A stretch of 64,000 nt of DNA from Kingdonia uniflora (taxonomy: Eukaryota; Streptophyta; Magnoliopsida; Ranunculales; Circaeasteraceae): contig JACGCM010002624.1 in assembly GCA_014058105.1 (NCBI GenBank), positions 744,001-808,000 on the forward strand, written 5' to 3'. The position numbers and the translations under genes are program-made. Positions 1 to 11,940 of the stretch are shown in pieces. Position 1 is the first letter of the stretch. The number at the start of each line of letters is the position of its first letter. The notes beneath the pieces are model-generated. The model saw only the letters and a list, made by a program, of their open reading frames with translations, made no database searches and was not told the origin of the DNA.

Positions 1-1560
1 ATACTTAAAATTGTCTATTTATCATTATATGTGGGTGCACCCATATGTCAATATTTAAACATAAATCTATCTAATTATCATTATATGGGGGTGTACATAC
101 GTGTGTTTGAGTGTCTGGTGGTAGAGTGTTGATTATCAACTACTTGAAGATTAGTACCAGCTTTTGATGCCCAAAAGGAAAATGCATCACATTAAATAAA
201 TATAAGTTGGCCCCAATCTACAGGCTACCTCTAAAAATGAAGACCTTGGAGAAGAAACAAAATCTTCCCAATTTTTTGGTCCCTTGAATTCTTAAATGGT
301 ATCTCCAATATACTTGATATATTACCCTTAAGTTTCCTTAACATCGGGCCAAAGTTGGAATTTGGGCACCCTGCACCATCCATCCTGCCTGACACATTAT
401 GTCCAAACAGACCTCGCTTAAAATCCTACCAACATAATCCCTTCCCTCCCCCATCTTCCCTTTTGAGAAGGTCGGCCTCCTCCTTTATCCAGACCCCAGG
501 TTACTTGGATTCTCCAATATATGGGTTATAGAACCCTCAAGTTCCATAACATAAAGCCCTAACATCGAGCCAGAGTTGGAATTTATCCACCATCCATCCC
601 AGTATTACATTTTTTTCTTGACAGACATCATTTGCAATCCTATCCATACACCGTAACACACCAAAAAGAACAACCAAAAGTGTACAACATTTCACTATAG
701 CCCAAAAGTCCATCCTCCTAGCGAACGTTGAGAAATAAACTTGTAGAAAATGGAAAAGAGTTATAAACACAGTATTCATCTTTGGGGATTTAGGATAAGT
801 AAAACATTGAAAAGATCTGAACTCGATTTACAATATCTCATAGACATAGTTCATTTCAATTAGTCTAGAACAATAAAATGAAGTAACAAAGAGCAGCTCA
901 CCTTGTAGATAAGTATGTGAAAAAGACTTGAATATTGGGGTAGTAAACATGTACAACTACTATCTACCCATTGTAACAAAAACAGATATAAAGGCGTCAA
1001 GCTATCGCAAGTTAGTTTCATATGAAGATATTCACCCCCTTTGCCTTTCGGAATTGCAGATGCCCTGCCATTCAAATCAAAATCAAAATCTCATAAGAAC
1101 CCCATTCTTGCTATTTTCGTCGAAAACATCACAAAAACTCAATAAACCAATAGAATCAATTACAAAGAGCTCAATTATATCTCTTGAAGTACCCACAATA
1201 TGCAGATTAAATACCCCCTCCTCAGACACTAATAAAGTAAATAACCCCAACACAGATATATGTATTATCTCAATTCTCAAAGACCTTAAGTGACTCTATC
1301 TGAGAAGACTTTGCAAGTTGATTATACAATGTTTCCATTTCTCTTACTGGGTTTTTAATCTTTTATAGATAGAGATATTGGGTCAACACCCCAAATGGAA
1401 AAATATGCCTCGCCTTTAATTTGTACTGTCTTCGTGGCAATAAGTGAGATTCGGAAGAAACTCCAGAGACAGATACGCACCTGAATCAATCAAATTAACC
1501 TAAAAAATCACCTAAAATTGCAAATTCACAGATCTAAGGTTTACAAAAACACTTACAACA
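1..1560. other. Intergenic, no gene recognised
   Basis: This is AT-rich sequence with frequent stops in all frames. The longest open stretch (928-1293, plus) has no recognisable domain and its composition is that of non-coding DNA. Nothing here supports a gene or a defined transposon. Confidence 0.5.
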
Positions 1561-1617
1561 GGGACAAACTTGTTGTTTGGGTACTTCTCCTTGTACGTCT
1601 TATGGAACTCCTCCATG
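1561..1617 (-). pseudogene. HMG-box-like exon fragment
   Basis: Read on the minus strand from an ATG at 1617, 19 codons resemble the first helix region of plant HMGB proteins (MEEFHKTYKEKYPNNKFVP, close to the common FMEEFRK..KEK.PNNKSV pattern). A GTAAGT donor follows at a phase-0 position, where HMGB genes also have an intron. The upstream sequence contains a TATA-like stretch near 1722. The sequence after the next acceptor does not continue the HMG box, so this is probably a relic or chance similarity and not a working gene. Confidence 0.3.
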
Positions 1618-1689
1618 TTTAATCAAATACCCCAAAATCAAAACCTTAAAACATCAAAATCGCCTAAAAACGCAGAGGAATCATAGAGA

Positions 1690-3630
1690 AAGAAGAAAAC
1701 ATTAAGGTTTTTTTTTATGTATATAACTAACCCTATTTTTGGAGGAAAGTGAGTGGGTGCCCCCACTGGTTCTCATGTGGCTCCGCCAGTGGAAGGTTAT
1801 ATCGAATGCATCATTCAACCAAACCTGTATACCTAAAATCTTGGAAATTATTTGGTCAAGAAATGATAAAAAATAAAGTGGAATGAAAGCTTACTGTGTC
1901 TTGGCAGATGCCTTCACCATTTAAGCTTGGGATTTAATTCATGGCCTTTCTCAAATGCGTAGTTATGACGTTAAAATAACAGCCTCATAATAAAACAAAA
2001 AAAAAGTAAGCCAATAACCAATTCCATGAATTCATTTGTAATCTTAGTTTTATTTACAAATATAAGAATTAAACGGATGATTAACACATTTAGTCAACTC
2101 TAGTTTGTACACGGGGTATGTGTTTAGTTATATTTTCTCTCCCCTAAGGAACATATATAAGACGAATACCGTTCACCTGGCCCCAATTCTCCAAAGTGAA
2201 ACATAAACCTTAACATATACCCGCCTCTTTATGGCATTCTCCCTGTGTCACTCCCTTAAAATCACCACACTTTGAAATCTCTTTTATGGTACCATTAATA
2301 TGATAAATGGATAAACGTGCAAATTCAAGTGCATGCCCATTATAAATTATTCTTATTGATCAATGCTATGCACTCTCATGGTACTACTTGCAACTGTGCC
2401 GAATACATCATAGATATCAAATATTATGATGGAAAATACACTCAAAGTACAACACAATTTTGGATCTTATGAGGAAATTGGAAGAAAGTAAAATACATAC
2501 TTAGATAGTTATAACTGGGTTCTACATTAGAAGCCTTCTAACATATTATGATGGATGAGTTGTCGGTGTTTAGTGAAAGCCTTTTTACTACCCCACTGCC
2601 TCCTCATACTCATCTGCAACAGAAAAATAAAATGGTTACATGCCATAGACATTTGAAAAAACACATAATAGGCAAAATGATAGAGTAAAAAGTAAGTACC
2701 TAAGATTAATCATATTAAAAGAAAATTGATCATGAATCAACCATCTTGATTTCATAATTCAACTATGAAATGCCATTTCGAGATGGGGGTAATGGAATGA
2801 TTTGTTTAACTTATTCGAGGTAAGCAAATGACACAAAATAAATAACATAGGTAGAATTCGTGCAAACCCAAAATGTCAAAAGATTAACGAAAGCTAATAT
2901 ATTATAGATCTTTGGCAAATAAGGTTCGCCCATTTGTATTTTTGACATTCCAAGCAACAAAAATTCAAAAAAATCTAGACGAATAAAGCAAATGTTTCAT
3001 TTTGCCCTTCATTTATTTGCTTGCACTGTAGCATCCATCACTCCGAATGACAAATTCTTATAGTAGAATTATTAGTCATGGGAATTATCTGCGAGAACAG
3101 TAGACGTTGTAGTAAGATAATTCCGACTCCTTAAACCCCCTCGAATATAGAAAACCCAATTTCAAGACTTAAGTATCTTTTACATCAGCCAAATATCCTT
3201 AGAAAAAAATTAGGTAACAATATCCACTGATCCATGGAAACATACAAAGGAAGACAATATAAGATTCACAAAGTAGATACTCATCGCAATATGAAGAGAA
3301 AAAATCAACTTTATCAAAGTTGTGAGAACACTTTAATAAAAAGTAAAATCACAACAGTAAAAGTGAAGCTGATAAAACTACTACCTTCATAATTTTCCAG
3401 AGCTTTTTAATTTTCTACACTGAGATATGACTGATGGATCTTCTCCAAAGTATACAAAAATATGGTATCTGATTTGAGATTGTAAAAATTAGCAGTTGTT
3501 TCCCCTTGTAATCTTCAGCCTCTTAACAGCAGTCAATAACATACTGTAAGACAATTTAGAAGCACAACTCAATTAGCATATATTAGACATGGAGGAGAAA
3601 AAAATAATCAGAGAGTTGAACATGTATACG
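1690..3630. other. Intergenic, no gene recognised
   Basis: AT-rich sequence without a credible open frame, clear terminal repeats or an RNA gene. I see nothing specific in it. Confidence 0.5.
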
Positions 3631-3632
3631 AC

Positions 3633-3874
3633 TTAATCCCATGGAACATCCCCCTCCATCATCCAGTCCTCATCCTCGTCTTCGTAAGTTAAGACATAAT
3701 CTTCGTCAGAATTCACTCTCTCAACATCACAAACTTGAATTTCAGAAAATGGACATAAATGGAACAATCAGTATAACGGTCAATACAATTAGACTGTTTC
3801 ATTGATAATGTAATCTTAGATAAAATTCTCTCTTGATTGTACTTACAGTTGCAGAGGATTGTGGTCTTGAGCAT
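3633..3874 (-). pseudogene. AUX/IAA-type PB1 fragment
   Basis: On the minus strand, codons ending at a TAA (3633-3635) read YVLTYEDEDEDWMMEGDVPWD, which resembles the end of the AUX/IAA and ARF PB1 domain (usual form [20 protein letters not shown]). A possible upstream exon begins with an ATG at 3874 and ends at a GTAAGT donor after 3847. Splicing it to position 3733 keeps the frame open and gives only about 42 codons. The rest of the PB1 domain, the degron and the repressor motif are absent. This is either a decayed AUX/IAA fragment or a very short related product. The match rests on roughly 20 residues. Confidence 0.35.
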
Positions 3875-3879
3875 GGGAG

Positions 3880-5418
3880 ACAAATTACACAAAGATCCAC
3901 TTGAACTTGAAGAAAGAGATAAATGGCGAGAGATTCACCATGAAAGCAATGACCAGTGAGTACTATCTCCACTTGAATTCTAATCGCCACCCCCAAAACC
4001 ACCAACATTCCCCATTACCACCATTGAAAACTGCCAAAAGCCCAGAACAATCAATCCTCAATTTTTTGAATCCAATTTCAGAACAACCTAAATCCTTGAA
4101 ACTCAGTTTAAAACCAAAATTCAAAGTGCATATGTGATAATTCCATGAAGAACAGAATAACACTTCTACTTTGAAAGAGTGAGAGAGCTCGCAAAGAATT
4201 ACTGTACTGGGTTTTTTCGAAGCTTAGAGAGAAACAAAGACCTACGCTTGGAGAGAAAGAGATAGATTGTATGGCGATTTTTTTTTCTTTTTGGAGGAGA
4301 ACGCAGGGTTTGTTTGGTTTTTTTTGTTTTTTGTTTTGGTGAGGAGAGGTGAAGTTTGTAGTCGGGGAGGAGAAGTTTAGTTTTTTTTGTCGGGCTTGGT
4401 GTTTTTGGTTTTTTGCCTTAAAACTTGAACTTCCAAAACAACCCCTGCATGTGTGAATCTTAAGGCCTTCAGAGCTCATCCCGACCCCTCTTTGTCTCTA
4501 GACATAATGACAGACTTGTCCCAAATGACAAAAACACCGCCCTGTAATAATAAAGAGATATTAGCACAAGTAGCATGTATCCTTACCGGATCAGATAGAG
4601 GCGAATCTTTATCCAATCAGTTAGCTTATCGGATCGAACCTTACCTTGACGGATCAGATTCCTTAATGAATCTTAAAAATTGATCCTAAATCTTCACTAA
4701 CGGATCGGATCGGATCAGACCAGACCGAGTAACGGATTTAGTCCTTAGTTACCATTGACAACCCCGAGTACAATGTGAGACTCACTCTGAACCATCTCTT
4801 ATGGTGGGTTGTTTTGTTTGCCACCTAAGTAAGAAGACCCAACTGTTGGGTGGTCGGTTAAGAAAAAAGATGATAGGTTGTCTCCACTAAGCAAGAAGAC
4901 CCAACTGTTGAGTGGTCGGTTGAGAAAAAAGATGATAGGTTGCATCTACCTAAGCAACCACCTTAGTGGTGCATATGCTCTAATATGATACCTAAGATTA
5001 GGGCCAAATACAGCTAAACCTTAACTACCTATATTTATCCTCCTAGCGATTTAGGACTGGACCCGACCCTAGCCTACCCGAAATCTTGTCTGATCCCTCA
5101 CCTCTCTCTCAAAGAGAGCATAATATTACAGGGTCCATTTGAGGTCAATGGTCACATCACTCAGACATACTCTCACCCCACCATGGCCAATGGTGCTACT
5201 GCCTCATATCTTTGTGTTTAAAGGCCTTTTATACCCCACATGGCACATTTTTATTGGATCGTAATATTGTAAATCACATGAGTATTAAGTCTATCTTTTA
5301 TTAGGGTTCGTAGTCACATGGTTTGATTGTGAATACATATAGATGCCATGAATTTGTTCCTAATGTTCCCCTTTCATGATCTTTGCAATAATTTTGTGGG
5401 GTTTGTTATAGAAATAGT
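3880..5418. other. Intergenic, mostly featureless
   Basis: Apart from the 62-bp tandem duplication listed separately, no gene is visible. Open stretches on both strands around 3900-4480 are low in information: poly-T tracts and serine- or lysine-rich translations without domain signatures. Confidence 0.45.
4825..4942. repeat. 62-bp tandem duplication
   Basis: Two adjacent near-identical copies (4825-4880 and 4887-4942) share CCCAACTGTTG, GTGGTCGGTT and AGAAAAAAGATGATAGGTTG. They are probably an internal part of a short degenerate inverted-repeat element, because sequence such as ACCACCTTAGTGGT follows. Confidence 0.7.
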
Positions 5419-6186
5419 TAGAGGTATGCCTCTTTTTGATCAGATCGGAAATAGGGCGGTCGGAATTTTTTTGATTTGTTTAGAAGCGTAAAATTTGTTC
5501 CGATCCGATTTTTTTTCAAAAAAACGAAAATAAGTCCGAATCTGAAAAAAAAAAAACATATTTATAGGAAAATTCGAAATTCCAAAAATTTTAGAAAAAA
5601 TTTAGATATTATGATAAAATCAATTGGCAAGAAATTGTCATAAATATATTATTAAACGAGTGATAATTAATAATACTATCATATAAATTTTGGAACACAA
5701 CCCATGATAACAACTTTGAAATAAATATTGTCCAAATTCTAAATTTTACAAAATTAAACATTATTTCACAAGCTTAAATAACCTATTTTAAGTCAAAAAT
5801 ATTACCAAATATTTATGACAGACTCTTTAGAGACACATGAAGAGAGATCAAAAACAACCACCCACTATTACTTAAACACAAAAGCTGTAGCCCTTAAGTT
5901 TTACTAATAAAGTTGAAGCCCGAATTAAATCGGATCGGATGTTAATCGGAAGATTTGAAGGTCAGATTAAATCGTATTAGATGTTAATAGGAAGAATTAG
6001 ATCGGATGTTATTCAGAAAAATCGAATCAGATTAGAAATTTCAGAAAATCGGAATAGCAAAAAGCTATCCGATTTTGATTGGATATTTTTCGGAAAAAAT
6101 TGGAAACGTAAAAAAAGTTTTCAAAATTAGAAAAATCGGATCGAATTTCAAAAAAATCGGAAGTTCAGATAAAAGTTGCAACCCTA
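5419..6186. mobile_element. Degenerate hAT-like non-autonomous element
   Basis: The ends are imperfect inverted repeats: TAGAGGTATGCCTCTTTTT at the left and, on the other strand, TAGGGTTGCAACTTTTATC at the right. The interior is AT-rich and carries many copies of the motif ATCGGATCGGA. No coding capacity remains. The target duplication is unclear, so the hAT assignment is only by resemblance of termini. Confidence 0.4.
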
Positions 6187-6596
6187 ATTAGAGGAGACCT
6201 ATGGACCAGTCGCGCAATATTTCTGTCGTTGCCGACCTTATATATGTTGATGTTGCAGCCATAATGAAAGATTTCAAGCATATTTCTGCAAAAGAATTAT
6301 AACCCAGACACGGGATCATTACTAGTTATTTTGGCATTACTAGTTATTTTGGCTTGGTAACCATCTGAACCTTGTAGAGTCCATGGTGCCAACTAGAAGT
6401 AATACTGTAACTTGCAACTTTTGGATTTTGTTCAATCACATTTTCTAAGGAAGACGAGATTAAATGAAGAAAACATAGGTTAAACAGTGTCAGTGTTTCA
6501 TGTAAATTACAGAATGGTTATGCCCATTAGGCAAACATGAATATATCATACAGTGGTAAAATATACACGTTTTATTGCAGATGAAAACACTTCCTA

Positions 6597-7381
6597 CTAC
6601 AACATTAGTTTAGAGAAGTATTGCTCGAATTCTTGATCAATAGTTGGTTTCCTTGCACTTAGTTGAGTATCTGCAGAACATAGTGTGATAAAAAAAACGG
6701 GTTAGAGGCGGAATTTTACAGACATCTTAGATCATTTCTTCTTAGATGAAAGTGTTTTATTAGTTTGCTTGTTCTGATGGAATTATTACCTTGATTGACA
6801 GTCCGTCTTCCAGATGACATTACATACATATTTGGCGTCACACTGTTCGAATATAACATCATATCTTCACAACCAGGATCAGAATATTCCTCAGTGTCCA
6901 AGTTTTCATACTCTGTGCAAATGTCATCTGTGTATTTCTCTGACCCGAATAGCTCTTTTTCAATTGTTTGGTCCGTCTTTGTACTACTGATACTTCTGTC
7001 CAGGGAATACATGACGTTGTTGAAACTGCTACTGCTGCAACTACCAGATGAAGTTGAAGTCCGTTCATAGATATAAGCCGCCGTTGGATATTCTGGTGGA
7101 CATTTAGATTCAGGATTTGGCGACATTGCAGTGTCAGATTCACCAACACAACTGTTGCTATCTTTCCCAGATTCTAGTCCTTCATCTGTACATTCTTCCT
7201 CAACTTTGTGTTTAAGTGTAGACACGAGGAGAGTGTTTAAATTTTGGTCTTTGGCAATAGAGGATTGGAGTTCTGAGCTAGAACCATGTTCCCGGAAATT
7301 ATGTTTCCGTAACGGTGAGTTAAGTTGTTCGCTTTGTGACTTTCTTTTCCTGTTCAGGTCCCCAATGCTGATAGGAAGCAT
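6597..7381 (-). CDS. FHY1: FHY1/FHL-like phytochrome A nuclear import protein
   Basis: There are two coding exons, 6790-7381 and 6670-6597, joined at a GT-AG intron with matching phase, encoding 221 residues. FHY1 and FHL carry light-activated phytochrome A into the nucleus in far-red light responses. The match rests on a basic cluster near the N-terminus (LNRKRKSQSEQL, the usual nuclear localisation signal region) and on the C-terminal septin-related, phyA-binding region: VTPNMYVMSSGRRTVNQ, then KPTIDQEFEQYFSKLML directly before the stop. The middle is acidic and serine-rich, as in the family. Known members have about 180-200 residues. The start chosen is the first in-frame ATG after a splice acceptor at 7398. 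That acceptor implies at least one upstream exon, which might be untranslated or add a short N-terminus; I could not locate it. FHY1 and FHL cannot be told apart here. Confidence 0.8.
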
Positions 7382-7624
7382 TTTATGGACATACAAGCTG
7401 AAAAAAGTAGAAGCAAAGAAGAATTAAGTGTTGAGGAATGATTTTGAAACATCCATATTTGGAGTTTGTTTCATTCCGTGTCTAGAATAGGTGTCAGCAC
7501 TTCCTCGTGGTTACTCGTCGTCAGAGATTGCACATGGAGCGACTACAGCTGGACTGACACTGAAGAGGTACGTGGGTTTGTACCTCTTCGCTTAAAAATA
7601 TCAAGCGCTGAATGTTTTACACTA

Positions 7625-8335
7625 TGTCAGAAAGGAAGTGATGTCTTTTGGAGAAAAAGATTTATGTTCGAACAGGCTTTTGCTCTGTTCGAATAAACTC
7701 TGTTCGAACAGATGACTCAGAACTTTGTTTATTCGAAATAGAAATTTTGTTATGTTCGAATAGACTATTCGAACATAATTTTTCTCTGACTTCGGGTTTT
7801 CAGTTTTCTTATAAAAGACATTCTTTCTTATTTCACTTTTCACCTCTTCCAAAAGAACTTTTTCTAGGGATTGATATTTAGAGAGAAAAGAGATTTCAAC
7901 GAGCGATTCAAAGCGAAGTAAAACTCAAATTAAATCCATCGAAGATTGAGAAACCTAAATCCAATTTCAAATTTTGTGAGTTTGAGCGATTCAAGATTTG
8001 AAGCTTCGGTGCGTTATCCGAGGTGAGGCGTTGCGAGAACGTGGCATTGATTGCGAGGAGTTCAATTAGAAGAGAGGTAACCACGGGATGCTCTTATCGA
8101 GTCTGTAAGTAATTGAATTCTTGTAATTTTGTTTAAATATTGGATTGCTTAGCTGTCGAGCGATTCGACAGCAACCTGTGGGTTTTTCTCCTGAGAAAGT
8201 TTTCCCACAGGGTTAAAATTGTTTGTTCTTGTGCTTAATTTACATTTGCTTGTTGTCACTAGAACATTGGACCAACTTGAATTAAGTTAGGGTTAGACCG
8301 TTAATTCAAAGTTTTTCGAACCTATTAATTTTGAC
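7625..8335 (+). mobile_element. Putative Copia-type LTR upstream of FHY1
   Basis: This stretch looks like a retrotransposon LTR. It has a repeated TTCGAA-rich left part, a TATA box (TTATAAAAG near 7811), then a transcribed-looking leader and a T-rich right part with GTGGGTTTTTCTCC and CCCACAGGG. No protein-coding internal region is attached and no target duplication was found, so the borders are approximate. It lies in the upstream region, or a 5' intron, of the minus-strand FHY1-like gene, in the opposite orientation. Confidence 0.45.
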
Positions 8336-9600
8336 ATAAATTAATCAAAATCGGTTAGTCTCAAGTAATTAGAAATTTCAGATTTTATTAACAAGCTAGG
8401 AAGAAGAAAATGACAGAAATTCATGATTTAACCCCAAAAGCATAGTTCAAATTAATACAATAGTAAGAAAGGCGTATATGCTCAAAAGTCGATGTGTAAA
8501 AGCAAAAGAGTTCGGGTAATGTTCAGAACCCAGGCGACATTTGAAGACATAAACAAGATAAAATCAAAGAATACAAATATTTTTGTGAAATTCTCCTGGA
8601 GACTGGAGCAATTAAGCACTACGATATGCCATAAAGAAGGACAGAAGAAGGTGATACAACGGTCATTACCATTCTGCCGTATGCACGATTTAGATAAAGA
8701 TCCTAACCATATCAGAGTCACGACATAACTTGAACTAAAGAAAGTATGGGAGACGTATTACAGACCACAGGACAATATTGCGACAACCTTGAAGACTGAA
8801 ATGAACGAAAAGATCACCAAATCAACACACACTTTAACTGTCCTTTAAATGTCATACGAGGTAGGCTGAAACTGGGGTTTAAGCAAAAAGTCATGCTTCA
8901 GTAGCTGCTAGGTGGGCAACAAAAGCTGACCCGCATAATTGCTAATTGTGGATAATAGTCAGTCAAACATATTGGGCGGAAACAATATATCATACTTTCA
9001 GTTTATTTACTTTCCCAATTCGATGTACACTCACAAAGTATGTAGAAAGCGACGGAGACGTGATTTAGGCCAAAAAAATGGATGATTGTGCAGAAGTAGA
9101 ATAAATAATATGCACTGAAACTTAGACTCCTCATCTTCTAAAGCTGTTTGGTTCGTGAATACCGAAGAAAATGGAAAACCCTGTTACATGAAGTAGCAGA
9201 TGTCAAAAACTACTCAAATGAGTGAAACCCTGTCTTAGAGCTCTTCTATTTAACACAGATGAATGATTAACTAATTATGGTAGATTTCAAGGTTCATTAG
9301 AGGCTATACTAGAATGTGTATCATTGTTTAAGCAAAAATATAAACACACACCTGATTTAGTGATAGCCCATGAAGTGAGGACCATGAGCAGGGGTATTAG
9401 TCTAGCACTAGAGTGAGACGATGAATCAAGAAGCTAGAGGTGTCTGTTGACTTAATCCAAATGATTGACTTCCTCAAAGATAATACAAAACCTCCTTACA
9501 AGTTTAGGCATCTCATGGAGAACATTGAAAGAAATACAGAATTTATTGCTGAAGTCGCATGTATTTACGGATATTGATGGTCATTAGATATTCAGGATTT
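8336..9600. other. Intergenic, no gene recognised
   Basis: No supported gene. The only open stretches (8482-8728, both strands) lack domains and are probably non-coding. The 3' part merges into the tandem array that begins near 9600. Confidence 0.4.
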
Positions 9601-11940
9601 TTCTGATAATCGGTGTTGCTATGTGATCATAGAAGACGGCCTTTAGGCCATTTTGGGGGTGATGGAGGCCATACTTAAGTCATTCGGGGGTCATGGATGC
9701 CATAATACATTTGGAACCTATTTACAGTGTTTGGCGCTAATTTTCAATTTTTGGGATTCTTATGTAAAAAACGTGTGCTAACACAAAGAATTCGAGTTTT
9801 ATTCTCCATTTTTTTTGTTTGTGGAATCACGGCAATTTCCCCTAGGCCATTTGAGTTCATTTTGGGGGTCACGAAGGCCATAATATCCTTGGAAGCTATT
9901 TATGCGATTTGGTGTTGTTCTTACATATTCAGGATTTTTTCTTCTTTAGAAAATCGGTGTTGCTATGTAATCATAGAAGGTGGCGTTTAGGCCATTTTGG
10001 GGGTGACAGAGGGCCATTCTTACGTCATTTTGGGGTCATGGTGTCACGGCTCAGCCCGGGACCGCCTCTACAGTGCCCGGAGTGCAGCGGAATAAAGGAC
10101 CGTGCGGCGTACACGGACGCGCGGTCGGCGTGTACCAACCATCTTCACGGGCGCGGCGCCATTGCCATACAACCCACGGATGCTAGAGCGACATCCGGAT
10201 AATCCTGGATACTCGTGAGGGGTCATCGAATATGTATTCGGTAAAGGCAACAACGCTGAAGGTTCCCTCAATAATCCCTACAGCGTAATCTCTCGCGACG
10301 CGCGCGAGGTACGGAAAGCACACCTGTCCTGTAGCGGATCAGGGTAGCTCAATATGCCGGTTTCCAGATAAGGGACTCATATCTCAAGGGGCGACGAGCC
10401 TGGACTATTTATATTGTCCATCTGTAAGGGGCGATGCGTCTCGGATAGCCCGCGGGGCATAGCGGCACCATATGAAGCCCTCTTTGGAAAACCGGCCCGC
10501 ATTGCGAGGCAATGTCCCCTAGCCTTCCCTAGGCCTAGGAGAACTCATAACTATCCCTTGTAGATAGTCCATGAGCCGGGGTCCTTGATGACCAAGCATT
10601 AAAGCTCTTTTAGTCATGGGGAGGATCGGACCAAGGTTCCTCCTTAATATAGCTACTAAGTAAATAGTCAATCTCCAAAAGGAAACGTTAAAACATGAGA
10701 CGAAGCGTACTGGCCCTTTTCGCCCCCTTAACCGAATCCGATTGCGACGAAACTTGGCGTACAACTATATTAGGATATAGAGAACATATACATTCAGACA
10801 GAACTCAAAACGCTCGGGTGGATTTGGCCGGCGTTCGGTAGGTCGTCACACATGGCATAATACATTTACAACCTATTTATAGTGTTTGGTACTAATTTTC
10901 TATTTTTGGGATTCTTATGTAAAAAACGTGTGCGCCAACATAGAATTCGAGTTTTTTTTCTCCTTTTTTTTTTTTTTTTTTTGGAATCACGGCAATTTTC
11001 CCTAGGTTATTCTAGTTTATTTTGAGGGTCACGAAGGCCCATAATATCCTTAGAAGCTATTTATGCGGTTTGGTGTTGTTCTTACATATTCAGAAGAAGA
11101 AAAAATCTTCTAGAAAATCGGTGTTGCTATGTAATCATAGAAGGTGGCCTTTAGGCCATTTTGGGGGTGACAAAAGGCCATCCATAGGTCATTTGGGGGT
11201 AATGGAGGCCATAATACACTTACAACCTATTTATAGTGTTTGGTGCTAATTTTTTATTTTTGGGATTCTTATGTAAAAAACGTGTGCTAACACATAGAAT
11301 TCGAGTTTTTTTCTCCCTTTTTTAATTTTTTTAGAATCACGGCAATTTTCCTTAGGCTATTCTAATTCATTTTGGGGGTCACGAAGGCCCATAATATCCT
11401 TAGAAGCTATTTATGCAGTTTGGTGTTGTTTTTACATATTCAGAAGAAAAAAAATCTTCTGAAAATCGGTATTGCTAAGTAAACATAGAAGGGGGCCTTT
11501 AGGCCATTTTGAGGGTGACAGAGGGCCCTCCTCAGGTCATTTGGGGGTCATGGAAGCCATAATATACTTCGAACCTATTTATAGTGTTTGGTGCTAATTA
11601 TCTAATTTTGGGATTCTTATGTAAAAAACGTGTGCTAACACAAAGAATTCGAGTTTTTTTCTCCATTTTTTTTGTTTGTGGAATCACGGCAATTTCCCCT
11701 AGGCCATTTGAGTTCATTTTGGGGGTCACAAAGGCCCATAATATCCTTAGAAGCTATTTATGCGGTTTGGTGTTGTTCTTACATATTCAGGATTTTTTTT
11801 CTTTCTGAAAATCGGTGTTAACACACATTATTTACGACCTTCACCTCAAAATTTAAGTTTTTATCGAATCATGGACGGCCGTCTCTAGGCCATTTTGGAG
11901 GTCACGGAAGAGCCATAATACACTTCCAACCTATAAATTG
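9601..11940. repeat. Satellite-like array, about 346-bp unit
   Basis: The marker AAATCGGTGTTGCTATGTAA recurs (with changes) near 9608, 9951, 11115, 11462 and 11808. After removing the inserted solo LTR this gives spacings of about 343-350 bp. Each unit also contains GGCCATTTTGGGGGT, GGTGCTAATTTT, AAAAAACGTGTGCTAACAC and AATCACGGCAATTT. The short motif GGCCATTTTGGGGGT occurs twice per unit in variant form, which suggests an older duplication inside the unit. About four units are present, with a decayed tail to about 11940. Open frames that recur here (for example 9727-9990 and 11584-11808) are by-products of the repeat. Confidence 0.85.
10042..10850. mobile_element. Solo LTR, GC-rich
   Basis: An 809-bp insertion begins TGTCACGGCTC and ends CGTCACA. 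It is flanked on both sides by the 5-bp duplication CATGG (10037-10041 and 10851-10855). It interrupts one unit of the 346-bp array, and removing it restores the unit. It is clearly more GC-rich than its surroundings and has no coding capacity. The TG...CA ends and 5-bp duplication are those of an LTR left after recombination between the two LTRs of a retrotransposon. The parent family is not identified. Confidence 0.85.

Noticed and set aside
928..1293. 121-codon open frame on the plus strand
   Set aside because: No domain, non-coding composition, and a frame on the other strand overlaps it equally well.
4108..4479. 123-codon open frame on the minus strand
   Set aside because: It owes its length to poly-T/A tracts; the translation is low-complexity Lys/Ser/Phe without a family signature.
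9727..11808. Several similar ORFs (FGANFQFLGFLCKKRVLTQR type)
   Set aside because: They are the same piece of the 346-bp repeat read several times and have no independent support.
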